From positions 248,001 to 312,000 of the forward strand of contig CAVRWV010000019.1 of NCBI GenBank assembly GCA_963724985.1: DNA of 64,000 bases. The letters are read 5' to 3'. Positions 20,461 to 31,071 of the stretch are shown here, in pieces (within the stretch, counting starts at the first letter, position 1; each line of letters begins with the position of its first letter). The notes below the pieces were generated by a model. The model was not told the DNA's origin and did not search any database. It was given only the letters and a program-made list of their open reading frames with translations. A program made the translations under genes and the position numbers. This stretch comes from JAJPJE01 sp963724985 (GTDB lineage: Bacteria > Acidobacteriota > Terriglobia > Terriglobales > Acidobacteriaceae).

Positions 20461-21897
20461 CTACTGAAGAATCGGTGTTGCCAGTGAAGGGGAGTCGGGC
20501 GTGGCGTGCCATAATCTTCGCTTTTGCCGGAAAATAGCGGTGGCGATGACTGGGCTGAGAAGTCCTAACGCGACGAAGTACCACACGACCACAGCGCTCA
20601 CAGTACTGTATTTCGCTAAGAAATATGTACCCGTTCCCATAAGTATCGAAAGAACGAGTCCTGAAATCAAAAAAGGCTCGGCTTTGTGCGCCCTTAAATA
20701 AACCGCTTCGCAAAATCCAATGTGATTCATCACCGAAGTGATCAATAGGAGTGCTAAAGCCCAGGGTGGGAGAACGCGGCTGGCAAGCTTCGGGGCTAGG
20801 TGACCGGAAGTTAAGAATACTCCAAAAACTGCGCACGAAGCGATCACCAAAAGTCCGACCGATTGTTTCATCGTACGGAAGAAAATCCGATCCAACTCGT
20901 CGAACCGGCGCTGCGCGATAAGTGTCCCAAACGGCGAGGCTTTGGTGTTCATCCAAGCTAGGGCAACGGTTCCCAATGCATTTGTGACGGCCAACGACAT
21001 GCCCATTTTTCCGGCCACAATCGGGCCCTGAAACATAAAGAGCACGGGATTAAGAATTTGGAAAATAAAGTACCCTCCCAACCAACTTATGGCGATGCGC
21101 CACTGGAACGGCCAGATCTCCCGCCCCCAGCTTACGGTGTTGGAACTAACATCAAAGCGTGCGAGGTGGAGCAAGAGCTTGCGCCGTCGGAACAACCAAA
21201 TCGAGCCAAAAATGACCATTCCGCAGAGAGTTCCCGGCGGCCCAAACAACGGATGATGGCTGAGAATCGCGCACCAAGCTAGTGTCGTACCCAACATCCC
21301 TTGTCCGAGGCGCATCCGGGCTACTTGGGCTATCAGTCCGCATCCTTCCAGGAAAGAAAAGATTGGATCGACCATCAAGTTCAAAGAAGCGGCAATCACT
21401 AACACACACCAAGGGAGACGCCAGCCCGAAACTGCTTGCGAGTGGTGCTGACTCGTAAGGAAGAATTTAAACCCTGCCGGAATCAGGGTGCATGCCATCA
21501 TTAGTGAAACGACGGAATACCAGCGCAAGGCCGTTTGGAATACAGAAGCAAGCCTCGCGTGCGCGACGCTGTCGCCTTGGACCTCGCCGCCTTCTGTAAT
21601 GGTGAGCAGTGCACGTTCGTGGCTTGCCATCTGCAAAATTACGAGGCAGAAGCCAAGCTCGAAAAAGATCTGTAGAGCAACCAGACTCAGAAATGTGTAG
21701 TAATACCCCTGCTCGGTTGGCGAGACGTAACGTGCGATGAGGAGCAGGGTTACCACGCCCGCGGACATCGACCATGTTCGTGCAAGAACGGTAAAAGCAA
21801 TTGCACGATCCACACCCAGCAGGTGTTTGATTCTTTGGAGCAGGGAATTTCGGGCTGCTCGGCCAGTCAAATTGTTTCCGGCTGCCAAATCTGACAT
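20461..21897 (-). CDS. wzx: Wzx-type polysaccharide flippase (MOP superfamily)
   Basis: 478-residue polytopic membrane protein with 12-14 predicted hydrophobic helices. The N-terminal VLARTWSMSAGVVTLLLIARYVSPTEQG pattern (first helix, then the short YVSPxEQGYYYTFLS loop) is characteristic of oligosaccharide flippases that move undecaprenyl-linked repeat units across the inner membrane. It is intact, unlike its neighbours. It lies 9 bases downstream of rfbG on the same strand, so rfbF-rfbG-wzx forms one minus-strand unit. Assignment to the MOP fold is firm; the wzx name rests on context. Confidence 0.85.
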   Translation of the reverse strand: MSDLAAGNNLTGRAARNSLLQRIKHLLGVDRAIAFTVLARTWSMSAGVVTLLLIARYVSPTEQGYYYTFLSLVALQIFFELGFCLVILQMASHERALLTITEGGEVQGDSVAHARLASVFQTALRWYSVVSLMMACTLIPAGFKFFLTSQHHSQAVSGWRLPWCVLVIAASLNLMVDPIFSFLEGCGLIAQVARMRLGQGMLGTTLAWCAILSHHPLFGPPGTLCGMVIFGSIWLFRRRKLLLHLARFDVSSNTVSWGREIWPFQWRIAISWLGGYFIFQILNPVLFMFQGPIVAGKMGMSLAVTNALGTVALAWMNTKASPFGTLIAQRRFDELDRIFFRTMKQSVGLLVIASCAVFGVFLTSGHLAPKLASRVLPPWALALLLITSVMNHIGFCEAVYLRAHKAEPFLISGLVLSILMGTGTYFLAKYSTVSAVVVWYFVALGLLSPVIATAIFRQKRRLWHATPDSPSLATPILQ

Positions 21898-21906
21898 TCT
21901 GCTTTC

Positions 21907-23005
21907 TTAGTAGCGCATCGCGCGGGTCAATAGTTTCTCGTAGGCACTGATCTGACGAGAGGTAAATTCGCGCATGTCGCAGTTCTTATGCCAGGCTCGA
22001 AACCAATCGACGACCCAGCTTAGAGTGTTCTCTAGTTTCAGTCTGGGTGCCCAGTCCAGCTCTGCACGCGCTTTACTTGCGTCGAGTTTGAGATAGGTAG
22101 CTTCGTGGTGCGATGGCGATCCATCGGTTTCCCATTTCGCACCATTACTCCATTTGGACGCCATCACATCCGCGACTTGAGCTACTGTCCAGGTTTTTTC
22201 GTCGGAAGGTCCAAAATTCCAGGCCGTGGCGCATTTCATCTCATTGTTCAGCAGTCGTTGCCCAAGCGCCAAGTAACCGGCCAGCGGATCGAGAACGTGC
22301 TGCCATGGACGAATCGCACCAGGGTACCGGATGCGAACTGCCTTACCATCCAGAAAACCTCGAATCAAGTCAGGAATCAGTCGGTCTTCCGACCAGTCTC
22401 CACCTCCAACCACGTTACCTGCTCTGGCGGTTGCGATTGCCACACTGTGATCGTTGCTTTCAGAGAAAGAAGAAAGACCGACGATAAGAAGCAGTCAGGA
22501 TCTCCACACAAGCTTTGCTGCTGCTATAGGGATCGTATCCCCCTAACGGATCCTGCTCCCGGTATCCCCAGACCCACTCCCGGTTCTCATAACATTTGTC
22601 GGTAGTGATCACGACGACAGCCTTTACGGACGGTGTGACCCGGACAGCCTCAAGCAAGTGCGCAGTTCCGAGAACGTTCGTTACATAGGTTCCGACGGGA
22701 TCCGTATATGAACGCCGGACAAGGGGTTGCGCCGCTAGATGAAAAACAATATCAGGAGAGAACTCTCCGAGAGCACGCGTGAGTTTCGGGCTATCAGCAA
22801 TGTCTCCTCGGATGTCTTCCACGACTTCCGCCAGACGAAGTTCAGTGAACAAATTAGGAGTAGTCGGTGGGTCCAACGAGTATCCGCGGACCGATGCTCC
22901 GAGCTGTCGGAGCCAAAGTGCTAGCCATCCTCCTTTGAATCCAGTATGGCCAGTCAGGAAAACTCTGCGACCTCTCCAAGCCGATGGCGCTACCAGGTTT
23001 TCCAA
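21907..23005 (-). CDS. rfbG: CDP-glucose 4,6-dehydratase (one frameshift)
   Basis: Makes CDP-4-keto-6-deoxy-D-glucose, step two of CDP-3,6-dideoxyhexose synthesis. It is an extended SDR: GHTGFKGGWLALWL is the NAD-binding motif, HLAAQPLVRRSY is specific to this enzyme, YDPYSSSK gives the catalytic Tyr-Lys, and RAGNVVGGGDWSEDRLIPD is diagnostic of RfbG. A break near 22465 splits the gene between ILTASYRRSFF and AIATARAGN; about 360 residues result when joined, the usual length. The start overlaps the end of rfbF by 16 bases, showing coupling. Confidence 0.93.
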
Positions 23006-23760
23006 GGTGCCCTTCCAGACTTCCAGAGATCGTCCAGGTACTGTTTGTCCCGCAAGGTATCCATTGGTTGCCAGAAGCCCCGGTGCAGGTAGGACTGCAA
23101 TTGCCGTTCTCTGGCGAGGCGCTCAACCGGTTCCTGCTCCCACATAGTGGCCAGCCCTTCGACATAAGACAGCACCTTAGTCGACAGTACGAAAAAGCCG
23201 CCGTTAATCCAACCTCCCTCGTTGACTGGCTTTTCATTGAACGACCGGACATTGGTTCCGTCCATTTCCAGTCGGCCGAACCTTGCCTTTGGCTGCACTG
23301 CTGTCACCGTGGCAAGGCATCCGTGGGAACGGTGGAACGCGATAGAGTTGGCAATGTTCACGTCAGCGACTCCATCGCCATAGGTAAGGCAAAAGGTCTC
23401 GGAGTCTTCCAGGTACCTTCCAACTGCTTTGAGCCGTCCGCCGGTACCCGTCTCATCGCCAGTGTCGACAAGGGTCACGTGCCACGGTTCGGTATTGTTT
23501 CCGTGAACCTCGACGCGGTTTTCCGCCATGTGGAACGTAGCGTCAGATGTATGAAGAAAGTAGTTTGCGAAAAACTCTTTAACTATGTAGCCCTTATATC
23601 CGAGGCAAACGATGAAGTCGTTAATACCATAAGACGAGTAGATCTTTAAGATGTGCCAGAGAATGGGTTTTCCACCGATCTCGACCATCGGCTTGGGCTT
23701 GACGGAGGTCTCCTCGCTCAAACGAGTCCCCAGCCCTCCAGCTAAAATGACGGTTTTCAT
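22990..23760 (-). CDS. rfbF: glucose-1-phosphate cytidylyltransferase
   Basis: Forms CDP-glucose from glucose 1-phosphate and CTP, the entry step to CDP-3,6-dideoxyhexoses. The nucleotidyltransferase signature LAGGLGTRLSEETSVKPKPM is at the N-terminus, followed by GGKPILWHILKIYSSYGI and GDGVADVN with the metal-binding aspartate. The 256-residue length is typical. I use the ATG at 23760 (MKTVILAGG) since homologues start there; an ATG three codons earlier is possible. First gene of the minus-strand unit rfbF-rfbG-wzx. Confidence 0.94.
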   Translation of the reverse strand: MKTVILAGGLGTRLSEETSVKPKPMVEIGGKPILWHILKIYSSYGINDFIVCLGYKGYIVKEFFANYFLHTSDATFHMAENRVEVHGNNTEPWHVTLVDTGDETGTGGRLKAVGRYLEDSETFCLTYGDGVADVNIANSIAFHRSHGCLATVTAVQPKARFGRLEMDGTNVRSFNEKPVNEGGWINGGFFVLSTKVLSYVEGLATMWEQEPVERLARERQLQSYLHRGFWQPMDTLRDKQYLDDLWKSGRAPWKTW

Positions 23761-23995
23761 TCGCTCCATTGTGGATTTTCAGCAGCCTCACACGTGATTT
23801 TAGGCTCAGAAATCAACTTTAGTACTACACACTACAGCGAGTTCGATAAGATGATATAGCCCGAACTCCACAGATCGATTTGTTCTTCAAGCTTACCAGA
23901 CAAGCGATCTAGCCGCCGTGTTGCCTTGGATTCCGGATGGTGTGAGGGTGCTGAATAATTGGTGGCTTAGGTGCCTTCCATAAGGATGATTGGGA

Positions 23996-25353
23996 ATGAC
24001 TGAGAAAGCCGAGCGGCTTCGGCAACAGCTCTTGGAATTGACTGCTGAATTCTTCAAAGAGGCTTTTCCTGTCAATGAATTCCGGCCGGGGGTTTCCCCT
24101 GTTCCGGTGTCGGGCAAGGTTATCGGGGAAGACGACCTGAAGTCAGTAGTCGATTCGGCGTTGGATGGATGGTTTACCACAGGCCGTTTCGCGCGGCAAT
24201 TCGAACGCGAGCTCGCCCGGTTTCTTGGGCTTCGGTCGGTTTCACTTGTGAACTCAGGTTCATCGGCAAACCTTGTAGCTGTTTCTTGTCTTACGTCACC
24301 AAAACTTGGAGAACGTAGACTTCGTCCGGGGGATGAAGTCATAACGGTGGCGGCAGGTTTCCCAACTACCGTAAATCCAATCATTCAAAACGGCCTGGTA
24401 CCGGTTTTTGTCGATGTCGTCGTTCCGACTTACCAAATCGATGTCACCCAATTGGATCGGGCGCTGAGCGATCGCACTCGGGCGATCATTGTTGCGCACA
24501 CGCTCGGGAATCCGTTTGATCTGGATGTCGTGGTGCAGTTCGCCAAGCGACACAATCTCTGGCTGATCGAAGATTGCTGCGACGCGCTCGGATCGACCTA
24601 CAAAGGGCAATACGTTGGGACCTTCGGAGATTTAGCAACACTCAGCTTTTATCCTGCGCACCACATCACCATGGGTGAAGGCGGCGCGGTTCTCACAAAC
24701 TCGCCTTTGTTACAGACGCTGGCAGATTCGTTTCGCGATTGGGGTCGCGATTGCTGGTGCGAACCGGGAAAAGACAATACCTGCGGAAAACGATTCAACT
24801 GGCAACTGGGCCAGCTGCCGTGTGGTTATGATCACAAGTACACTTATTCTCACATCGGCTATAACCTGAAGCCTACGGACATGCAAGCCGCTCTCGGATT
24901 ATCGCAAATAAAGAAGCTGCCGGCTTTCATTGATGCGCGTCGCCGAAATTTCCGCTACTTGTCCGAGAAGACTTGAGCCCCTTGCTGGTGTTTTAATCTT
25001 GCCGGAAGCGACTTCGAATTCTGATCCTAGCTGGTTCGGGTTTCCGATTGGCATTCGCGAGGGCAGCGGTCTGACTCGCGACGCTTTGACACATGAGTTG
25101 GAAACGCAAAAGATTGGCACAAGACTATTGTTCTGCGGGAAACCTGGTGCGACAGCCCGCTTACGCGGAGGCTCAATTCCGCCAGATAGGCGATTTGGCC
25201 AATACCGATTTCGTGATGAATAACGTTTTTTGGATCGGAGTGTATCCGGGTCTGACCAAGCCGATGCTCGACCATATCGTTCGGATTATTTTCAGCGTAG
25301 TGGAGCAATCGAGGAGTAATTCGCCGCGAGCGACCGGGGTTTCGAGCATATGA
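23996..25353 (+). CDS. rfbH: CDP-4-keto-6-deoxyglucose-3-dehydrase, E1-type (frameshifted)
   Basis: PMP-dependent dehydrase that removes the C3 hydroxyl of CDP-4-keto-6-deoxyglucose. Its fold is that of DegT/DnrJ aminotransferases, but the catalytic lysine is replaced by histidine in SFYPAHHITMGEGG (about 24648-24690), as known for E1 enzymes. A cysteine spacing C-x-C-x7-C in DCWCEPGKDNTCGKR (about 24751-24790) plus the earlier DCCDALGS fits the [2Fe-2S] cluster ligands of this family. Frames change near 24972 and 25130; the C-terminus TDFVMNNVFWIGVYPGL is standard. ATG 23996 has AAGGA 9 bases upstream. The reductase partner (E3, RfbI/DdhD type) is not in this window. Confidence 0.92.
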
Positions 25354-27160
25354 AGGTTAAAGTCTCCGATTACATCGTGAGCAGACTCGAGGATTGGGGT
25401 GCTCGGCACGTCTTTCTTGTAACAGGCGGCGGCGCCATGCACCTAAACGATTCGTTCGGCAAGGCTCGCGATCATCAAGTACGTGTGCACTCATCACGAA
25501 CAGGGTGCCGCGATTGCCGCGGAAGGTTATGCTCGTATCACCGGAACTCCGGGCGTGTTGAATGTGACTACGGGACCGGGTGGGATCAATGCTCTGAATG
25601 GCGTTTTCGGGGCGTGGACCGATTCAATCCCGATGCTGGTCATTTCCGGTCAGGTGAAGCGCGAAACCTGCATGGCCACGTACGTCTAGATCCGACTTGC
25701 GCCAACTAGGGGATCAGGAAGTCGACATCGTTCGGATGGTGAACGGAATTACGAAGTACTGCGCTCTTGTCAGTGATCCCAATTCGATTGCTTACCATCT
25801 CGAGCGTGCGTGGCATTTGGCGAAAAGCGGACGCCCTGGACCGTGTTGGCTTGACATTCCGGTCGACGTGCAATCGTCTCTGGTGGAACCGGAAGAACTG
25901 TCGCATTACGATCCGGCGGAAGACGACGTTCGTTGGGATGTCGAAGGCGATCTCGGCGCAAGTCGCGCGACGTTCTGAAAAGAATCAGTCAGGCGGAGCG
26001 TCCGGTGATTATGGCGGGTACGGGTGTCAGGCTTGCAGGTGCTCTTGCGGAGTTTGAAGACGTGATTCGGAAACTCCGGATTCCAGTTACGACCGCATGG
26101 ACGCACGATCTGATCGCCTCTGACGACGAGCTCTTCTGTGGTCGACCAGGGACGATTGGCGAACGAGCGGGAAATTTCACCGTGCAAAATGCAGATCTTC
26201 TTCTCGTTCTGGGTTCGCGGCTCAACATTCGACAGATCAGCTATAACTGGGGATCGTTCGCTCGCCATGCTTTTAAAATTCAGGTTGACATAGATCTGGC
26301 AGAGCTCGACAAGCCGACCGTAAAGCCTGATCTTGCGATTCACTGCGATTTAAAGGTGTTTCTCGGTGAGATGGCCAATCAGTTGGCGCCCACGTCTGCG
26401 GCAGGGCGTTGCCACAAGGATTGGCTTTCATGGTGTCAGGAGCGACGCCGTCGGTACCCGGTCGTTCGACCGGAGCAGCGAGAGCGGTACTGACAAAATC
26501 AATCCGTACGGCTTTGTAGATGGTTTGTTTTCGAAGCTTCGTGACGATGATGTTGTGGTGTGTGGGAATGCGACCGCCTGTATCGTTCCGTTTCAAGCGG
26601 GCCAACTCAAGAAAGGCCAGCGCCTTATCTCCAACTCGGGATCGGCTTCCATGGGATACGACCTTCCGGCTGCCATCGGGGCGGCAGTTGCCCGAGAGGG
26701 TGGCCGAGTGATTTGCTTGGCGGGCGATGGTAGCCTTCAGATGAACGTCCAGGAACTGCAGACTTTGGTCCATCATCAGCTGCCGGTAAAGCTGTTCGTG
26801 CTCAACAATGGGGGATATCTCTCGATACGCGCAACGCAAACTGGTTTCTTTGGAAGACTGGTTGGCGAGAGCGCAGCGAGTGGGGTTTCGTTTCCGGCGG
26901 CAATGAAACTCGGGGCGGCGTACGGTATCTCCAGCGTAGAGGTGAAGACTGCGGCTGACTTGATCTCGGTCTGGTCAGAGCTTGATCGGCCCGGTCCTTC
27001 TATTATTGAAGTTCACCTCGATCCGAAGCAGGAATTTGAACCGCGCATCCGCTCCCGACAGTTGCCTGATGGGAAGATCGTTTCTCCAAACCTCGAGGAC
27101 ATGTATCCGTTCTTGTCTCCGGAAGAGCTGGCATCGAACATGATCGTTGGATCGAAGTAA
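25350..27160 (+). CDS. thiamine-diphosphate-dependent carboligase, acetolactate-synthase/YerE-like (frameshifted)
   Basis: About 600 residues with all three ThDP-enzyme domains. The N-terminal PYR domain holds the catalytic glutamate in CTHHEQGAAIAAEGYAR and TTGPGGINALNGV; the middle domain begins AERPVIMAGTGVRLAG; the C-terminal PP domain shows the ThDP/Mg site LAGDGSLQMNVQELQTL with LNNGGY. SDLRQLGDQEVDIVRMV is typical of versions found in LPS clusters. Breaks lie near 25475, 25680, 25975 and 26485. The start overlaps the stop of rfbH. Next to rfbF/G/H this placement matches YerE of yersiniose synthesis, which adds a two-carbon unit from pyruvate to C4 of the CDP-dideoxy sugar; that role is an inference, as plain acetolactate synthase has the same fold. 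Confidence 0.82.
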
Positions 27161-27178
27161 TCGCGGCGAGATGAAATC

Positions 27179-27859
27179 ATGACGGGAAGGTCGAACCGAT
27201 GCTTGCTTCTTCGACGTTGACGGTACGCTTGTTGATTCACTGCCTGGCATTGAGTTTTCTGTCCGCGGCTGCATTGCGGAGTCACGGGAAGGAATTCAAT
27301 GGTGGGTATACGCTCAACTTATTGGTCCTCCGATACGGGAGGTATTGCGAAAGATCCTAAGGGATGAATCAGACGCAGAACTAGATAGGGTAGAAGCGGA
27401 GTTCCGAAAATACTATGATTCGGAGGGGTGGAAGAACGTTCGAGTCTCTATCCTGGGCGTAGAGGCGACCTTAAGAGAGCTGAAAGCCAGGGCAACCGCT
27501 TGTTTGTTTTTACCAACAAGCCTGCTCATGTGACAACGGCGATACTAAAGGCCCTCAACGTCGGTCAGTTGTTTTGAAGCGATTCTGTGCAGGGATTCGC
27601 GTGTTCCGCATTTTCCGGATAAAGGCGCGATGCTCAGTGAGTTACTTCAGCGACTTTAAAGTCGATAGAGATTTAGCGCTGGTAACGGGAGATAGTAGTG
27701 AGGATTTTCGGGCCGCGCTTACTAAATGGGATGCGCTTTTGTTTTGTAACGTACGGATATGGCAATTTGCCGGACGGGCAGGCCTCGCGGATTCTTAGGC
27801 GGATAGATAATTTAGTCGTTGCTCTCAATACTGGTGTGAGGAATGCAGATGATTTCTAG
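27179..27859 (+). CDS. HAD-superfamily phosphatase (frameshifted)
   Basis: Small HAD hydrolase of the phosphoglycolate-phosphatase type. Motif I FFDVDGTLVDS (about 27205-27240) holds the nucleophile Asp; RLFVFTNKP (about 27498-27525) is motif II; LALVTGDSSEDFRAA (about 27675-27720) is motif IV; YGYGNLPDG follows near 27755. Frames shift near 27200, 27500, 27580 and 27750. The end at 27859 overlaps the start of the next gene. It probably removes a phosphate from a sugar intermediate of the same pathway; the substrate is not known. Confidence 0.75.
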
Positions 27860-28995
27860 AGACATATTCGAAGACCTTTTTGTGCTTGAGATGGCCAATA
27901 ACCATTGGGGGAAACTTGACCGTGGGCTTCGAATCATCTCCGAGTTTTCGAAGATCGTGCGCTTCAACAACATGCGCGCGGCAATCAAGCTCCAGTTGAG
28001 AGATGTAGATCACTTCATTCATCGCGACTATCGTGACCGCACCGACATCCGTTACATAAAGAAGACGCTCGATACTCAGATGTCGAACGAGGATCTGGGG
28101 ACCTTGGCCAAGTCAATCCGGGAGTCGGGTTGCATCACGATGGCGACCCCGTTTGACGAGAAGTCTGTCGATCTTTGTGTTGAGCTCGGGATACAGATCA
28201 TAAAGATCGCCAGCTCTGACCTGAATGACTGGATGTTAATTGAAAAGATCGCAAAGACGCGCCGCCCTTGCATCGTGTCGACCGGCGGATCGTCTCTCAA
28301 GGATCTGGACGACCTGGTAACTTTCTTCGGAAATCGAAACTTGCCCTTAGCGATCAACCATTGCGTTTCGATTTACCCGTCTGAAGACTCCGAACTGGAG
28401 ATGAACCAAATCGACTTTCTGAGGGACCGCTATCCGGATCATACTATCGGGTTTTCTACGCACGAATATAACGATTGGAACTCCTCGATACTGATCGCAT
28501 ATGCGAAAGGCGCGCGAACCTTCGAGCGGCATATCGACATCGATGATGACGGTATTCCTGTTTCCCCATACTGCTCGGTGCCTGAGCAGGTTGATCGCTG
28601 GTTCAAAGCTTTCCTAAAGGCGAAGGAAATGTGCGGCGCTCCGGGAACGCAGAAACGAAATCCACCTCGAAAGGAGATCGAGTACCTGGACGCTCTAGTC
28701 AGAGGCGTTTACGCCGCGCGTGATCTTCCGGAAGGGCACGCTTTGGGGGATGACGACGTATATCTTGCCATTCCTCTTCAGCGTGGTCAGCTATCGTGCA
28801 GAGAGCTGATGCGCGGGTGAAGTTCTGTTGCGTCCAATAGCCAAAGATCAGCCGGTCTTGATTGACGACGTGGACAGTCCGTATGCCTACAATCCTTCTC
28901 TAAAAAAACTTATCTACAATCGTGGCCTAGAGGTCGATCGCGGTCCGAAGAAAGGCTCCGATAAGACAAGTGGAGCCATTGCAAAGCAGTCGTGA
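27843..28995 (+). CDS. NeuB-family sialic-acid-synthase-like protein with SAF domain (one frameshift)
   Basis: TIM-barrel synthase of the N-acetylneuraminate synthase family, which condenses phosphoenolpyruvate with an aldose. FVLEMANNHWGKLDRGL, AIKLQLRDVDHFI, TMATPFDEKSVDLC, IKIASSDLNDW, IVSTGGSSL, INHCVSIYPS and TIGFSTHEY are the barrel motifs; FERHIDIDDDG is the place of the usual FEKHFTLDR. After the barrel, RGVYAARDLPEGHALGDDDVY begins an SAF/antifreeze-like domain that continues past a frameshift near 28817 as GEVLLRPIAKDQPV. No CMP-sugar synthetase or NeuC-type epimerase is in the window, so a standard sialic acid route is not shown. It overlaps the phosphatase gene by 17 bases. Confidence 0.83.
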
Positions 28996-29016
28996 ATTTT
29001 TGGTAGGACATTCTGA

Positions 29017-30088
29017 ATGCCTGAGCTTCCCTTCCAGGATCTCGATCATATTTGTCAAGGAAACCGAACATCTCTGGGAGGAGGCTCGCGGACGCCAGGT
29101 TCTTCTTAACCGGGGGCACCGGATTTCTTCGGATGTGGTTGCTGGAAAGTTTCCTCGAGGCGAATCGTAGGTTCGGTCTTGATGCGCAAGCGTTGGTGTT
29201 GACTCGTAGATCCGGGAAAGTTCCTTGCTCAGTGTCCCCATCTTGAGGAGGAGTTCCTGCCTTAATTTCGAAAAAGGGCGATGTTCGCACGTTCGAATTT
29301 CCAATGGGGCAATTTGATTATGTTGTTCACGCCGCGACTGAGGCGAGCGCGAAACAATCCCAAGAACAACCTCTTGAGATGTTGTCCACCATCCTTGAGG
29401 GAACCAGTCGAACGCTGACATTCGCGAAGAACTGTGGTGTACGGAAGTTTCTTCTGACCAGCTCGGGAGCGGTTTATGGTCCACAGCCTCCTGATATTTC
29501 TCACATAGCTGAAGACTTTAAGGGAGGGCCCGATTGCCTCGATCCTGCATCGGTGTATGCGGAAGGGAAGCGTGCTGCCGAGTTGATGTGCGCTCTTTAC
29601 GCAGATGTGTTCGAAGTCAAAATAGCTAGATGTTTTGCTTTTGTCGGACCGCATTTACCTCTGGATGCACATTTCGCGATTGGCAATTTTATTCGTGATG
29701 CGATCGCCGGTGGACCGATCGTTGTAAAAGGGGATGGAACATCCAAGCGATCGTATCTATACGCCGCGGATCTTGCGATATGGCTCTGGACGATCCTTTT
29801 CTCGGTGCCTCTGGGCGTCCCTACAACGTTGGATCTGGGAATGCGGTGAGCATCAAAGAATTAGCTGAACTGGTTCGGACAGTAATAAGGCCAAGCGCGG
29901 AAATCGATATTTCTCGCGAAAGGAATCCCGAAGGAGCCAATCCGCCAGTATGTTCCTTCCGTACGGCGGGCTCAGGGCGAACTGAGACTTCAGGAAGGGA
30001 TGTGCTTGCGCGATGCGATTTGGATGACCGTCGATTGGGTTTCATCAACTTCGTAGAAGAGATGAAATGGCGGTTTGCGTTCGATTAA
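29017..30088 (+). CDS. NAD(P)-dependent sugar epimerase/reductase, extended SDR (frameshifted)
   Basis: Begins MPELPFQDLDHI with GGTAGGA upstream, then the nucleotide-binding motif FFLTGGTGFLRMWLLESF (about 29100-29155). FDYVVHAATEAS, LLTSSGAVYGPQP, YAEGKRAAELMCALY (catalytic Tyr-Lys), RCFAFVGPHLPLD and GDGTSKRSYLYAADLAIWLW are normal extended-SDR features. NVGSGNAVSIKELAELV ends the substrate domain. Breaks occur near 29075, 29105, 29225 and 29795. The third residue of the GxxGxxG motif region reads R where G is usual (GFLRMW); this may be an error. In this cluster it may be the C4 keto-reductase finishing the CDP-sugar (RfbJ/YerF role); that is inferred only from position. Confidence 0.75.
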
Positions 30089-30160
30089 CAACTGCATATA
30101 GCATATTGAATATCCGCAGACCAAATAGCCAGATTCGACCCAGAGAAACTGGTAGCACTA

Positions 30161-31071
30161 TCAAGGGATAACGAATATCCAGTAGCTAAGATTCTTTCCG
30201 AAGTAGGGACGCAGAGTATTATCCGGATCTTCTTTCACGAAACTTCCAAGCGCCGACTTCTTCGCCTCCAAAAGAAACGAGGGAAAGAAAACGCGCAGAG
30301 TGCCATTCAGTATCGCTTTTCGCAGCGCAGGGTCTTCAAGCCATTCCTGAGTGATTTTACTTAGGCGTTCTCCGAAGACACGAAACAGCCCATACCCACC
30401 TGTATTGCCGCCGGTTGCGGCGATCAATCGATCTTCGAAATATAGGCTCTTCTGATGCAGTTGGAGAGCGGCATATGTCCAGCTTAGCTGAATGAGGTTC
30501 GTATTAAGAAGTTCAGAAAACGGTTTATGTGCATTCTTCTCAATTTTGCTTTTATTAACGATATTGCCGGTGATAAATGTAAAAAAAACATGGATTCTGC
30601 GGGCAAAAGCTATGGAATCCGTATACACAACCGGCCGAGTCATTCTGGCTGGACCCTCAGGCAATGGAGATTCACTCTTTAGGAAGACCGAATTGACATA
30701 GACTAAGTCGTAGTCCTCCGTGGACAATTGAGAAACTATCCTTTCTACTGCCCCCGGAAGAATCATGTCATCGTCGCCTACAATCCACACATACTTGCCC
30801 GATGCTTCTGTGTAACACTGCAAGAAATTTTTGTCAGGTCCGATATTCTCCTGATTTCTTATATATCGGTAGAGAACATCCTTATCTTTGAGGGAATCAA
30901 TGAGTTCCGGGGTCTCATCCGAGGAAGCATTATCTGAAATCAGTAATTCGACGCGCGAGTCTTTCCTACTTGCTCAGAAAGAGAATAGAGCAGAGCCGAA
31001 AGGTAGCGTGCGCGGTTATAGGTCGGAATCGCGATCGTCAGAAGTGGACGATCAATATTAGACATGTTCAT
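30161..31071 (-). CDS. family 2 glycosyltransferase (one frameshift)
   Basis: About 303 residues. The N-terminus MSNIDRPLLTIAIPTYNRARYL is the GT-A nucleotide-binding start; LLISDNASSDETPELI follows in a second frame after a break near 30965. IGPDKNFLQCYTEASGKYVW leads to the DxD metal site in WIVGDDDMILPGA. The C-terminal third is helical and unassigned. Base composition is visibly A+T-richer than the flagellar and housekeeping regions. It converges with the epimerase gene. Donor and acceptor are unknown. Confidence 0.82.

Noticed and set aside
25350..27160. Plain biosynthetic acetolactate synthase (ilvB)
   Set aside because: There is no ilvN or ilvC nearby, and the gene starts inside the rfbH stop within a nucleotide-sugar cluster; a sugar carboligase is more likely, though not proven.
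27843..28995. KDO-8-phosphate or DAHP synthase
   Set aside because: The SAF domain at the C-terminus and the MANNH start belong to the NeuB family.
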